DNA from: Antarcticibacterium sp. 1MA-6-2
GTDB lineage: Bacteria > Bacteroidota > Bacteroidia > Flavobacteriales > Flavobacteriaceae
DNA: 64,000 nucleotides
Direction of reading: 5' to 3'
NCBI RefSeq assembly: GCF_021535135.1
Contig: NZ_CP091036.1
Span: 1 to 64,000, forward strand
Position 1 is the first letter of the stretch; every line of letters starts with the position of its first letter. A program made the translations under genes and the position numbers. The notes below the pieces were generated by a model. The model did no database searches and had not been told where the DNA came from. It saw only the letters and a program-made list of their open reading frames with translations. Of this stretch, positions 12,180-23,333 are shown in pieces.

Positions 12180-13548
12180 CTTCTATATTTAAAAACTCGT
12201 TTTTTCCAGTAGCCCATTTTAAAATAGGTAAAGGCTGCAACTGCAGCAATAAGATTTGAAATGGGAAAAGACCACCAAATACCTTCATAGCCCAGGGAGG
12301 TATTATTTGAGAGGATATAAGCTAGTGGAAATCTTACTATCCATAGATTGAGTATAGAAATGAGCATGGAAGCTTTAGTAAATCCTGCACCATTAAATGT
12401 TCCGTTTGTTACCTGTTGTACTCCAAGCAAACCAAAACTGGGAGCCATAATTTTAATAAATAAGGCGCCATCTCTAATAACATCAGGATCATTGGGAATA
12501 AAAAATGCCGTGAGAGGTTCTGCAAAAATAAAAAGTATTATTCCTATTCCAGTGAGCCCATAGAAGGCGATCTTGTTGCTTAGATTGGCAACTTTTTCTG
12601 CTCTTTTTATTTTACGAGCGCCAATATTTTGCCCCACAAGAGAAGTAGTGGCAATGGCAAAACCCAGTGCAGGAATAATGACAAAACTAAGGATCCTGGC
12701 TCCAATACCATAGGCTGCTACCACATCGCTCCCAAAACTGGTAACGAGTATTACCATCATAGCCATTCCAAGCGCTCTTGTAGATTGTTCTATACTTGCG
12801 GGTAATCCCAGATTCATAGTCCTTTTAAGGTTACCAGGATCTATGCGCATGGCAGCAAGACTTATTTTAATCCCGCTTTTTCCCCGGAAAAGAATAAAAA
12901 GTCCTATGGCCGCAGATAATCCCTGGGTAATGACACTCGCTATGGCAGCTCCAGCTACTCCATATCCCGGAATTGCTCCGTATCCATAAATGAATAGTGG
13001 ATCTAATATTAGGTTCAGAAAAACCGTGAATAGAACAATATAAACCAGTAGCATTACATTCCCAATTCCCCGCATTAGAGATTGAAAAATGAAGAATAGG
13101 AAAAGGAAAACAAATCCTAAAGAACTTACTTTAAAATAATCAACAGACTCCTGATAAATTTCCGGTCCTGCTCCAATAATATTCATTAAAGGCCCTGCCG
13201 AATAATAACTAATGACGGCTAGTAAAATAGAGATAATAAAAATCAAAAAAACGCTTTGCGAGGAACTGAAATCTACCATCTTTTGATTTTCAGCACCTTT
13301 GTACTGTGAAACCATTACAGTGCTTAAGCAAGAGTTAAACCTGATCCAATGGAAAGGACCAGGAATAAAACAGGAAAACTAAGACTAACGGCTGCCACAG
13401 CATTGGCTCCTAATCGTCCCAGCCAAAATGTATCTATTAGCTGGTAAGCAGTTTGAAGAATATTCGCAAATATTATGGGTAATGCTAAACTTACGAGGGA
13501 CGTAAAAATTTTTCCTTCGGTTAATTTGTTCTTTTTTGCAGGTATCAT
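12176..13548 (-). CDS. MATE-family multidrug/Na+ efflux transporter (one frameshift)
   Basis: Inner-membrane antiporter of the MATE fold, exporting organic cations or drugs; the substrate is not predictable. The N-terminal fragment (LPIIFANILQTAYQLIDTFWLGRLG, helices 1-2) stops after IGSGLTLA. The rest starts TVMVSQYKGAEN and has about ten more hydrophobic helices and the second-half repeat (LGLPASIEQSTRALGMAMM). The break at 13322-13329 is GCTTAAGC where A-G-T requires GCCGGC. Repaired length is about 456 aa. Confidence 0.9.
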
Positions 13549-13617
13549 GAGTAAGCAAAATTACAGCTTATAAAATGTGATATGTACTAAAGTTTCCTTA
13601 ATATAAAGAGCTAAAGT

Positions 13618-14321
13618 TCAAACACAGGCATCCCAAATTGGATCTTTTGGGGGAGAAGCAACTACATCTATTTCTTCTTTGCTTACCGGGTGAATGAATT
13701 TTAACTCCCTCGCATGAAGGTGAATACTGGCATCTTTATTACTCCTGTCAAAGCCATATTTTAAATCTCCTTTTACAGGACAACCAATAGCTGAAAGTTG
13801 ACTGCGTATCTGGTGATGCTTAAGCCAGTGTGCAGGTCGATTTCAAGAAGGTAATAATTATCTAATTGTTTCAAAACTCTGTAATCTAAAACTGCTTTTT
13901 TACTTTCCGGTACTTCCTTAAGATGAGCGTAAGATTTGTTTTGCTTCGGATTTCTTTTCAGAAAATGAGTCAAAGTGTCCTGTTGTTTTGGAGGCATATT
14001 TTTTACGATCGCCCAATAAGTTTTTTTTGCTTCCTTTTCCCTGAAAAGTTTGTTGAGGCGGGGAAGAGCTTTTGAAGTTTTTGAAAAGAGAACAATTCCA
14101 CTGGTAGGTAAGTCAAGCCGATGTACTACGCCTAAATAAACTTTGCCAGGTTTATTGTACTTTATCTTAATGAATTCCTTTACAACTTCGCTCAAAGGAG
14201 CATCCCCCGTTTTATCCCCCTGAACAATATCTCCCGCACGTTTATTGACGATGATCACATGATTATCTTCGTAAAGAACCTGTAAATTTTGGGGAGTAGA
14301 TATGGTTTTATCGGGTGTCAA
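13618..14321 (-). CDS. RluA/RluC-type pseudouridine synthase (one frameshift)
   Basis: Isomerises uridine to pseudouridine in rRNA or tRNA; the target site is not predictable. The catalytic Asp block GVVHRLDLPTSGIVLF is near residue 65 and the HTGRHHQIR block follows after repair. Break at 13818-13825: GCTTAAGC where T-G-R-H-H needs GGCCGGCAT. Beyond it the frame continues QLSAIGCPVKGDLKYGF to PPKDPIWDACV and a stop at 13618. There is no ATG; the start is TTG at 14321, with an in-frame stop just upstream, so the true initiator could itself be misread. Repaired length is about 233 aa. Confidence 0.87.
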
Positions 14322-14329
14322 AATTGTAA

Positions 14330-14459
<130 letters not shown>

Positions 14460-15278
14460 CTAATACTGTTCCTCATCAGATGGAAAACTTTTGCTTTTTA
14501 CATCATCCCTGTAGTTTTCAAAAGCCTGAGTCATTTGAGAATGAAGATCGAGATATCTTCTTAAAAACCGCGGATTAAATTCGTGGGTCATTCCAAGCAT
14601 GTCGTGGGTAACCAATACCTGCCCGTCAACTCCATTTACAGCACCAATTCCAATAACGGGGATTGTAAGACTTTCTGCTACTTCCCGGGCGAGTTTGGCA
14701 GGAACCTTCTCAAGGACGATTGCAAAACATCCCGCCTTTTCCAACATAAGAGCATCAGTTTTTAATTTTTCTGCTTCCTCTTCTTCTTTCGCTCTTACAG
14801 TATAAGTTCCGAATTTATATATAGACTGGGGGGTTAATCCCAGATGTCCCATTACAGGAATACCCGCATTTAAAATTCGTTTTATGGAATCCTTTATCTC
14901 TTTTCCACCTTCAAGTTTTACAGCGTGGCCCCCGCTTTCCTTCATTATTCTTATAGCTGATCGCAAAGCTTCTTTTGGATCACTTTGATAACTTCCAAAA
15001 GGGAGATCTACTACAACAAGTGATCTCTCAATCCCACGTATTACACTTGCAGCATGATAGATCATTTGGTCTAATGTAATAGGTAAGGTCGTTTCGTGTC
15101 CCGCCATTACATTACTTGCAGAATCGCCCACTAAAATCACATCAATTCCTGCACCGTCAACTATTTGTGCCATCGTGAAGTCATAAGCTGTTAACATTGC
15201 TATTTTTTCCCCGTTCTTCTTCATTTCTACAAGGGACTTTGTGGTAATACGTTTGTATTGTTTTTTGGCGATTGACAT
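14460..15278 (-). CDS. panB: Ketopantoate hydroxymethyltransferase
   Basis: Transfers the methylene-THF C1 unit to 2-oxoisovalerate, first step of pantothenate synthesis; it draws on the valine precursor made by the nearby ilv genes. At 272 aa it has family length. Seen: [33 protein letters not shown] (metal and substrate site), [22 protein letters not shown] and the catalytic Glu region FAIVLEKVP, then IPVIGIGA. Intact. Confidence 0.96.
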   Translation of the reverse strand: MSIAKKQYKRITTKSLVEMKKNGEKIAMLTAYDFTMAQIVDGAGIDVILVGDSASNVMAGHETTLPITLDQMIYHAASVIRGIERSLVVVDLPFGSYQSDPKEALRSAIRIMKESGGHAVKLEGGKEIKDSIKRILNAGIPVMGHLGLTPQSIYKFGTYTVRAKEEEEAEKLKTDALMLEKAGCFAIVLEKVPAKLAREVAESLTIPVIGIGAVNGVDGQVLVTHDMLGMTHEFNPRFLRRYLDLHSQMTQAFENYRDDVKSKSFPSDEEQY

Positions 15279-15337
15279 TTGCTGTAAATTAAGTGAGTAA
15301 AAGTACTAAATTAGTGAGCTACATTCAAACCACTCAT

Positions 15338-15802
15338 ATGAAGAACACATTTCTTTTTCTGGCTTTAATGCTTACGGTTATTACTCACGGGCAATCTCAG
15401 CAGGAAGAGGCTGAAGTTAAGAAAGTTGTCTTGGATTTCTTTGATGCTTTTCACCAACAGGATTCGGTAGCACTTAGGAATCTTGTTCATCCTTCTATAA
15501 AAATGCAGTCTATAGGAAAAGGCCGGGAAGGGAAAACAAAAGTTTCTACCAGTTCCTATGGCGATTTTTTAAAATCTATTGCAGGTATTCCTTCTACAAC
15601 TAAATTTGAGGAGATGTTGCATTCTTTTAAAGTTCAAATTGATGGTCCCCTGGCACAGGTTATTACTCCGTATTCATTTGTTGTTAATGGTCAATTGAGT
15701 CATTGTGGTGTAAATAGTTTTACAATGGTAAAGGAAGTTGATGAGTGGAAGATTGTTTATCTAATAGATACCCGCAAGAGAGAAGGCTGCGATCCTCTGT
15801 AA
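15338..15802 (+). CDS. Secreted NTF2-like (SnoaL-fold) protein
   Basis: Start ATG at 15338 gives 154 aa with a signal peptide (MKNTFLFLALMLTVITHGQSQ). The mature part has the NTF2/SnoaL pattern: an amphipathic helix (EEAEVKKVVLDFFDAFHQQDSVALRNLVHP) followed by strands and a terminal DEWKIVYLIDTR strand. In Bacteroidota these are annotated as nuclear transport factor 2 family proteins of unknown role. No catalytic residues can be assigned. An alternative start 45 bases upstream has no support. Confidence 0.75.
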   Translation: MKNTFLFLALMLTVITHGQSQQEEAEVKKVVLDFFDAFHQQDSVALRNLVHPSIKMQSIGKGREGKTKVSTSSYGDFLKSIAGIPSTTKFEEMLHSFKVQIDGPLAQVITPYSFVVNGQLSHCGVNSFTMVKEVDEWKIVYLIDTRKREGCDPL

Positions 15803-15835
15803 GTTTTCTTCGGAAGGAGTAGAATCTTCAAAACA

Positions 15836-16502
15836 TTATAAACTTTCCAGAAGTCGTGGTAGAAGGAAGATCGTTACTACTCCGTTATTCATCACGTGCA
15901 TCAGTATTGCCCAAATGAGACCTTCATTCTCAATTTTTACTTTTCCGAAGAAAAATCCGGCTATAATACGAGGTATTATAAGCAAGACCAGGACTACGTT
16001 TATTTCAAAAGCATCCACATAATTAAAGATGTGTACCATTCCAAAAATTAGAGAGGTGGAGATCCATATCGTTACATAATGCTAAGTTTGCAAACCTGCA
16101 GACCCTTTGCTGCAAAGAATGTGGAATTAAATCTCTAAGAAAAATAAAGGAAAAAATTATTAGCAAAGTTAGAAAGCTGAATTTGATGAACCAGTTCACC
16201 TCTGCCGGAATAAAGGTGAGGACGAGGAGCCAAAGCCAGCAGCACAGGAAGATGATGAGATCATTTTGGGAAGGTTTGACCAGGGACCGAAACATACATT
16301 CTTCAAGGATAGGTGCAGCAATTACTGCCATAACTACAAATTTCCACGGATTTTCTTCGAGAAGTTTATCTATTTCTCCCTGTTGATATTGATGAAGCTC
16401 AAGGGAAGGAAAGACAGTTTGTAGTATTCCTAAAACAATAAAAAAGAAAACATAAGAAGCCAGCATCCAGCCATAATTGCGAAGCAGGTTTCTAATTTTC
16501 AT
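15836..16502 (-). CDS. CPBP (CAAX/Abi) family intramembrane protease (one frameshift)
   Basis: Membrane glutamic-type protease family. Seen: the EE motif in ILEECMFRSLV (residues near 75) and, after repair, IFGMVHIFNYVD with the second-motif His, plus late HVMNN. Several hydrophobic helices. The break at 16081-16087 (GCTAAGT on +) corresponds to ACCGGC in the coding strand. Restoring it gives FANRHYVTIWISTSLIFG and joins the two fragments into about 221 aa. Start ATG at 16502; an in-frame ATG at 16520 would add 6 residues. Substrate unknown. Confidence 0.85.
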
Positions 16503-16548
16503 TGATTTCTTATCCAACAATCCCTTTATTTACAAACTTACCACCCTT

Positions 16549-16576
16549 CCCCGGGAGAGGTCGGGGAAGGTTTCAG
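16549..16576. terminator. GC-rich hairpin at the 3' end of L-serine dehydratase
   Basis: CTTCCCCG / CGGGGAAG around an 8-base loop, directly at the dehydratase stop. There is no clear U-tract, so it may be an mRNA-stabilising or REP-like hairpin rather than a strict terminator. Confidence 0.45.
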
Positions 16577-18007
16577 CAGTCGCTCATACTTACATTCACT
16601 GCAAGTCCTCCTTCTGAAGTTTCCTTATATTTAGAATTCATATCCTTTGCAGTGTCCCACATTGTCTCAATTACTTTATCCAAAGGGACCTTTGCTTTAG
16701 AAGCGTCACTTTCAATAGCAATTTCGGCAGCATTTATGGCTTTTATGGCGCCCATGGCATTTCTTTCTATACAAGGAATCTGAACCAAACCTCCAATGGG
16801 GTCGCAGGTTAGGCCCAGGTGGTGCTCCATAGCAATTTCACTGGCCATTAAAACCTGTTCTGGTGTACCACCCATAACTTCAGTTAGAGCACCTGCCGCC
16901 ATTGCAGATGATACCCCAATTTCAGCCTGGCAGCCACCCATAGCTGCAGAGATTGTAGCACCTTTTTTAAATAAACTTCCTATTTCACCCGCCACCAGCA
17001 TAAAACGTTTAATATCCTCAAAAGTGGCATTGTGATTTTCGATCACCAGGTAATACATTAATACTGCGGGTACAGTTCCTGCACTCCCATTTGTGGGAGC
17101 AGTTACCACCCTACCTAAAGAAGCATTCACCTCATTCACGCTAATAGCCAAAGTACTTACCCATTTTAGTATCTGCCTGAACTTAACCTCTGTCTTTCTG
17201 ATAGTTTGCAGCCATTCTTCTGGTGAATCATATACTGCTTCTCCTATAAGACTTTTGTGCATGTCGGGAGCTCGACGGTGTACATTTAAGCCTCCCGGTA
17301 AGGTGCCTTCTGTATGACAGCCTATATACATGGAATTCAGCATCACGTCCCAAACCTGTCTCAGGCTAAGCGTTTATTTCTTCATCACTTCTCATCGACC
17401 TTTCGTTTTCAAGAACGATTTGAGAAATGGGTTTGTTTTGGTCTTTGCAGTAGGCGAGAAGCTCGGTAGCTTTTTCAATAGGAAAAGGAAAACCTGCAAA
17501 GCTTTCCATTTTGCGTTTGGCATTCTTCCGCTCCTCCTTGACTACAAATCCGCCACCAATTGAATAGAAGGAGGAAGAATTAGTTTTCCCGCTGGTAAGA
17601 GTAGATCTAAAAGTTATGCCGTTGGGATGAAAATCCAGGAATTTCCTGTTAAATTTTATATCATTTTCAGGATCAAAAGCAATAGCGCGTTCGCCATTAA
17701 GATTTAGCCTTTTAAAGACATTAATATTATTGATTTCAGGATCTATTTGGTCAATTTCCATTTTAACGGGGTCGTGTCCGCAAAGACCCAGGATCACAGC
17801 AATATCAGTAGCGTGCCCTTTTCCGGTAAGGGAAAGAGAGCCATATAAATCTATGTGAATTTGGGAAACTTCATCAAAGATTCCTTTTTGCTTTAATTCA
17901 GCAACCCAACGTTGCGCAGCTCTCCAGGGTCCCAAAGTATGGGAACTGGACGGGCCAACGCCCACCTTCAACATATCAAAAACACTGATAGCTTCTCTCT
18001 TTTGCAT
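16573..18007 (-). CDS. sdaA: L-serine ammonia-lyase, Fe-S type, fused alpha/beta (one frameshift)
   Basis: Deaminates serine to pyruvate with a [4Fe-4S] cluster. The beta domain comes first ([25 protein letters not shown]), the alpha domain follows ([49 protein letters not shown]), and the chain ends NVSMSDC with the conserved C-terminal Cys. Break at 17365-17371: GCTAAGC on + where N-A-G-L needs GCCGGC. Start taken as ATG 18007; an upstream TTG at 18031 is weaker. Repaired length is about 477 aa, normal for the fused type. Confidence 0.93.
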
Positions 18008-18084
18008 CAAGCCTCTTAAATTTGGCTGCAAAAATAAGGATTTACAACGTTATCGGAAGATATTCTGAATTGTTATTTGTGGGA

Positions 18085-18352
18085 GTAGTGAGGAATTAGT
18101 ATTGAGTATTGAGAGGTGAGTATTGAGTATTTAGTAATGAGATTGAGAAGAGAGCAGAGAAAAAAGAACAGAGAAAAGAGAAAAGAGAATAGAGAAGATT
18201 AAAATCATCTTATATCCGAAACTGGAAAAGCATAAAGCAGAATTAAAAAACCAGAGACTTTAAAACTTTACACTCAAATCTTGAAGCTTCAGGCCTGAAA
18301 CCTGAATGTGAAGCCTGAAACCTTGAACCTGAAACTTGAAACCTCAAACTAT
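18085..18352. repeat. Intergenic low-complexity repeats upstream of dnaK
   Basis: The 18032-18446 gap has no gene. First come GAGTATTGAG iterations, then AGAGAAAAGAG strings, then CCTGAAAC(C/T)TGAA iterations to about 18350. The last part matches the reverse complement of the GTTTCAGGTTTCAAG block near 31806-31850. The remaining 95 bases before dnaK presumably hold its promoter, which I could not define. Confidence 0.65.
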
Positions 18353-18446
18353 TTCTGCCATGATGTCATAACTTTTTCGCTGGCATAGTGATTGACTAAT
18401 ACAGGTTGTTAAACTGGAACAATAATAAAAAACAACGTATAAAGTT

Positions 18447-20377
18447 ATGAGTAAAATAATTGGAATTGACTTAGGTACTACCAACTCATGCGTTGCAGTA
18501 ATGGAAGGAAATGAGCCAACGGTTATCCCAAACGCCGAAGGTAAGAGAACAACACCTTCTGTAATTGCTTTCGTAGAAGGTGGTGAAATTAAAGTAGGTG
18601 ACCCTGCAAAGCGTCAGGCGGTAACTAACCCAACCAAGACCGTGGCATCTATAAAAAGATTTATGGGGAATAAATTTTCTGAATCTTCAAAAGAAGCAGG
18701 AAGGGTGCCTTATAAAGTACAAAAAGGTGATAATGATACTGCCCGTGTAGATATAGACGGAAGGATGTACACTCCCCAAGAGCTTTCAGCAATGATACTT
18801 CAAAAAATGAAGAAAACTGCTGAAGACTATTTAGGACATGATGTATCTGAAGCAGTTATTACTGTGCCTGCTTACTTTAATGACTCCCAACGCCAGGCTA
18901 CTAAAGAAGCCGGAGAGATTGCAGGACTTAAAGTGAGAAGAATTATAAACGAACCAACCGCAGCAGCACTTGCATACGGTCTTGATAAAAAATCTACCGA
19001 TCAAAAGATCGCTGTATATGACCTTGGTGGTGGTACATTTGATATCTCTATCCTTGAATTAGGAGACGGAGTTTTTGAAGTACTTTCTACAAATGGAGAT
19101 ACTCACCTTGGTGGGGATGATTTTGACCAGGTGATCATTGATTATTTAGCTGAAAAGTTTCAGCAGGCAGAAGATATAGATCTTAGGAAAGATCCTATGG
19201 CTTTGCAACGTCTTAAAGAAGCTGCAGAAAAAGCCAAAATCGAGTTGTCTTCTTCTTCACAGACTGAAATTAACCTGCCTTATGTAACGGCAACTTCTTC
19301 AGGACCAAAACACCTTGTGGAAACTTTGACCAGGTCTAAATTTGAGCAACTTGCAGACACTTTGGTAAAACGTTCTATGGATCCTGTGCAAAAAGCGCTT
19401 AGCGATGCAGGTTTATCCAAGAGTGATATTGATGAGGTAATCCTTGTAGGTGGATCAACCCGTATTCCTAAAATTCAGGAAGAAGTTGAAAAATTCTTCG
19501 GAAAAAAACCATCAAAAGGGGTGAACCCCGATGAGGTTGTTGCAATTGGAGCAGCTATTCAGGGTGGAGTATTAACCGGAGACGTAAAAGATGTATTGTT
19601 ACTTGACGTAACTCCTCTTTCTCTTGGTATTGAAACAATGGGTGGTGTTAACACAAAACTTATTGAGTCAAATACGACTATTCCTACCAAGAAATCACAG
19701 ACTTTCTCAACTGCGGCCGATAATCAGCCTTCTGTAGAGATCCACGTGTTACAGGGAGAGCGCCCCATGGCAACCGATAACAAAACAATTGGAAGGTTCC
19801 ACCTTGACGGAATTCCACCGGCACCAAGAGGAACTCCTCAAATTGAAGTAACTTTTGATATTGATGCCAATGGTATTATAAAAGTAAGTGCTACTGATAA
19901 AGCTACAGTAAATCTCAGGATATTAGAATTGAAGCTTCTTCAGGTTTAACCGAAGAGGAAATCCAAAAGATGAAGCAGGAAGCTGAAGCAAATGCTGAAA
20001 GCGATAAGAAAGCCAAGGAGAAAGTAGACAAGCTTAACGAAGCTGATGCTATGATCTTCCAGACTGAAAAGCAACTGAAAGAATTTGGAGATAAACTTTC
20101 TGCAGATAAGAAGCAGCCAATTGAAGATGCATTGGCCGATCTCAAGAAGGCTTATGAAACCAAGGAAGTTGAAACTATTCAGCCTGCCTTAGATAAAATC
20201 AACGAAGCCTGGAAAGTGGCATCTGAAGAGATGTACAAAGCACAGGCCGAACAAGGCGGACAGCCGGGAGCAGGTGGACCACAAGGTGCACCCGGAGCAA
20301 ACGGTCAACAAGCCGGAGGCGGAGAATCTAAACAAGGAGACGACGTTGAAGACGTAGATTTTGAAGAGGTGAAGTAA
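18447..20377 (+). CDS. dnaK: Chaperone DnaK (Hsp70), one 1-base deletion
   Basis: ATP-dependent cytoplasmic chaperone. Nucleotide-binding domain: [61 protein letters not shown]. Substrate domain: [17 protein letters not shown] to [19 protein letters not shown] break at 19905-19909 (ACAGT where T-G-K needs ACCGGT) shifts the frame. Downstream, [19 protein letters not shown] and the helical lid continue to a GQ-rich tail ending [11 protein letters not shown]. Repaired length is 643 aa. An intact ACCGGC occurs earlier in the same gene at about 19816. No dnaJ or grpE neighbours. Confidence 0.97.
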
Positions 20378-20492
20378 GCAGAACGTTGATTTTGCTGCAT
20401 AGCAAAATCTTACGTATCGCTTATCCTGAGCTGCAGGCGAAGGATCTCACCCTCCTAAATCTTTCCCCATAAGGAGAGGACTTACTAAAGCA

Positions 20493-20527
20493 AAAGCGTG
20501 ATCATTAATTTGGTCACGCTTTTTTTA
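20493..20527 (+). terminator. Terminator downstream of dnaK
   Basis: AAAAGCGTGA ... TCACGCT followed by seven T. Good Rho-independent structure, about 115 bases after the dnaK stop. Confidence 0.75.
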
Positions 20528-20762
20528 TTCCACTCCATGGGAGGGGTGCCTGAAAGGCGTGGTAGGAATTGAATAAGTTGCTGCAACTAAAAATTAAATA
20601 TTTCAGCATAATTTCCTGCTATTCTAAGGCTTCTTGTCCTACTTCGAAGCTGTACCTTTGATGGGAAGCCGGGGGTAAATTTGCGGTAAATGGGAATGGA
20701 GTCATTATGGGGCAATTGCCCACCCCGTCCTTCGGACACCCCTCCGTGGGAGGGGAATTTTT
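20527..20762. repeat. Pair of inverted REP-like elements between dnaK and the Nramp gene
   Basis: A copy near 20527-20572 (CCACTCCATGGGAGGGGTG then GGCGTGG and GGAATTG) is matched in opposite orientation near 20712-20760 (CAATTGCCCACCCCGTCC then CACCCCTCCGTGGGAGGGG). Each unit is itself a GGAG/CTCC hairpin. No gene is visible in 20378-20834 apart from this and the terminator. Confidence 0.5.
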
Positions 20763-20834
20763 GCCGGATCTGTTTTATATAAATTGTTCCAAATCTAATA
20801 AGCCAGGTCGTTTGCTAATTACAAAACTCCTTTT

Positions 20835-22116
20835 TTACAAGAAGAAATTATAGTAAATATACACCACGTTAAATACTACCAGCAACCCAAAGCAAATTAA
20901 GCTAAAGATCCTGAAAGATATTCCCGGCCTGTCTTTCTCCGGCATTTGTTCCCCTGTTACCAGCTTATAATTGAACCAGGCAAGAAAAGGAGCAGATAGA
21001 AAGGACAATCCCGCGGCGAAATCAACTAAAGTTGTAAAGGAGCCGGAAAGAAAAAATAAGATAGAAAGCGATAGCACCGGAATAATAAAAATAGAAATTT
21101 GATAAATTCTCCATTTGTCTTTTTGATCCTGCACATCTTCTCTGTCAGGATTTCTTAATTCTGAAATTACCCTTGGATAAGCATCAGTAACAGTGAGTAC
21201 AGTGCTGAACATTGTAATAAAGGCAGCGACCGAAATTAATGGTTTGCTCCAGTTACCTAATGTCTGCCCATAAAGATTGATCAACTGTGACGAAAATTCT
21301 ACGCTATTGGGAGAAAAGGAAGTGCCGCTGCCAAACATCACCAATACGCCAAGAAGGAAGAACAGAACCCCTATAAAAGCTGCAGAAAGGTAACCAATAT
21401 TGAAATCTACAAAAGCTCCTTTAACTGATAATTTCTGTTTCGTCTGTGTTGCACGCTCCTTTGTCCAGAGGGAATGCCATACGGCAGCATCCAGAGGAAT
21501 CGGCATCCAACCCATAAAAGCAATAATAAAACCTATACTTGCTGTGGTCCATAGAGAAGGAGCTTCAGTTGCCATAGCTTTTTCTGTGGTGCTTAGCGCC
21601 AAAAGCCATTAACACAGCGGCTAAAGTAGCAAGTGTAAGAACAGAAACTATGACCTTCATACTTTTATCCAATCCAGGATATTTCCCGATAAGAAGAAGA
21701 GCGATACAGGATATTAAAATGATCAGGCTCCATAGAAAAGGGCTAAGCCCAAAATTGAATAGTCTTTCTGCAAGTCCTGCTGTGACTATTGTTACAGCAG
21801 CCTGAATTATGAACATGCTGCCTATCGTAAGCAACACATAAGTCCAGTAAGAAAATTTCCCCAGCCTTTTATAACCGGATATTAAATGTCTCCCAGTACC
21901 CGCGGCAAACCGGGGACCAAATTCCAGAAAAGGATATTTGGAGATGCAGGCGAGGACTAAAACCCAAATAAGAATAAAACCATAATCGGCTCCTGCACGG
22001 GTTGCCTGTACCAAATGCGATACTCCAACTGCCGCTCCCGCGAGTAAAAATCCGGGACCAATGCTTTTTAAAAGAGAGCCAAGGGATTCGGGTAAGGGGG
22101 TGTTGTTTTTTTCCAT
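20835..22116 (-). CDS. Nramp-like divalent metal transporter, non-canonical metal site (one frameshift)
   Basis: Inner-membrane protein with about 11 helices and Nramp-like layout (SIGPGFLLAGAAVGVSHLVQ in TM1, IAFMGWMPIPLDAAVW in TM6). The canonical Asp-Pro-Gly-Asn of TM1 is absent (VGVS-H instead), so transport of Mn or Fe by the classical site is doubtful. It may carry another cation or belong to a divergent clade. Break at 21591-21597: GCTTAGC on + where F-G-A-G-T-T needs GCCGGC. Repaired length is about 426 aa. Confidence 0.8.
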
Positions 22117-22223
22117 AGAGTCACTTACTTGTTCTGCAGTAGGAAAGTTAATTGTTATTTGTTATTAGGTGAAAATTTTTCGGGAAAGCTTTGTTTAAAA
22201 TTTTCAGGCATTCCCGCTGAACT

Positions 22224-22868
22224 TCAGCCCCGCGAAATCTCCTTAATTATTTCCACATTCATCTCGTGACCTCCTTCAAAAGAAATAATTTCTAAGCGAT
22301 CTCTAAATAGTTCCTGCGCTCTTTCGTGTTCCACCTTAAGCCGCTCCTCCTGGAGGTATTCATCTTTGGTACCATAGATCAATGTGACTTTAGTATTGGT
22401 GAGAAATTGAAAATCCTCCGGTCGAAGTTCCCTGGGAAGTCCGCCGGAGCAAAGTAGGAGTCTTGAGCACTCTACTTTATTTCTGGCCACCCAACGGGTA
22501 GCAACAGATACTCCCTGGGAATAACCCAGCAGGATAAGATTGGGTTTGTTTTGGAGAGCTTCTGCAGTATAGATTTCTTCCAGATAATTAAGTACATTTT
22601 CGATTTCAGCCTCTGTATTTTCTTTGGTTAACCAGGAAGCGCCCACATGGCGATATTCACTATTGAGATAATATTTTGATTGCGCCTGCGGAGCTATTAT
22701 GTAGTTTTCTTCAGGATCAAGATCTTTAAAATACTTCAGGAAGTAGCGGCTCAAATATCCTATTCCGTGAAGAACTACCCACACGTTTTTTGTAGTTTCC
22801 TTGTATTTATTTAAAGTGCTGTATGTATTGCTTATCTCGTAAGAAACCTTTTTTTCGGAGGTATTCAT
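22224..22868 (-). CDS. Alpha/beta hydrolase (carboxylesterase/phospholipase type)
   Basis: 214 aa. Nucleophile elbow LLGYSQGVSVA (Ser near residue 117), oxyanion region VVLHGIGYL near residue 32, and late Asp and His in YGTKDEYL and SFEGGHEMN complete a plausible triad. The layout resembles the YpfH/Est esterases. Divergent from the hotdog thioesterase. A MenH-like role was considered because of the menaquinone neighbours, but the sequence is not diagnostic. Confidence 0.8.
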   Translation of the reverse strand: MNTSEKKVSYEISNTYSTLNKYKETTKNVWVVLHGIGYLSRYFLKYFKDLDPEENYIIAPQAQSKYYLNSEYRHVGASWLTKENTEAEIENVLNYLEEIYTAEALQNKPNLILLGYSQGVSVATRWVARNKVECSRLLLCSGGLPRELRPEDFQFLTNTKVTLIYGTKDEYLQEERLKVEHERAQELFRDRLEIISFEGGHEMNVEIIKEISRG

Positions 22869-22911
22869 TTGTTTGGTTTTGTATTTTTACAAAGAAAACA
22901 ATCTTATCAGG

Positions 22912-23331
22912 ATGAAGAAAGAAGAAATACTTGCAAAGTGCAGGGAAATGTCCAAAAATACTTTAATGGAAACCTTAGGAATTGAATTTATAGATTTGGG
23001 AGAGGATTTCGTTCTTGCAAAAATGCTTACTACTTCAAAAGTGCATCAGCCGGATGGAGTGCTTCACGGTGGCGCGAGTGTAGCTTTAGCTGAAAGTGTT
23101 GGCAGTGTGGCCTCTCATATTTTTTTGGATTCTTCGGAATTTTTCATTCGTGGTATTGAAATTTCAGCAAATCACTTAAAGAGCATTTCTGAAGGAGATG
23201 TCTTTGCCCGGGCAACCTTTCTGCATAAAGGACGAACTACCCAATTATGGAATATTAGGATAACCGATGCTGAAGAAAACCTGATTTCTATTGTAAAACT
23301 AACAACAATTGCTCTCCCAAAGAAAAAGTAG
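22912..23331 (+). CDS. menI: Hotdog-fold thioesterase, likely DHNA-CoA thioesterase
   Basis: 139 aa from ATG 22912 (an upstream TTG/GTG extension is not supported). PaaI/YdiI-type hotdog: VHQPDGVLHGGASVALAESVGSVAS with the catalytic Glu, and GRTTQLWNIRI strand. Two bases separate it from menF, so it sits in the menaquinone operon. Hydrolysis of 1,4-dihydroxy-2-naphthoyl-CoA is inferred from this context and the family (YdiI/MenI); the symbol rests on context. Confidence 0.8.
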   Translation: MKKEEILAKCREMSKNTLMETLGIEFIDLGEDFVLAKMLTTSKVHQPDGVLHGGASVALAESVGSVASHIFLDSSEFFIRGIEISANHLKSISEGDVFARATFLHKGRTTQLWNIRITDAEENLISIVKLTTIALPKKK

Positions 23332-23333
23332 AG

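Noticed and set aside
13818..13825. GCTTAAGC as a protein-binding operator
   Set aside because: It lies inside conserved coding motifs whose repair requires GCCGGC, so it is an altered hexamer rather than a regulatory site.
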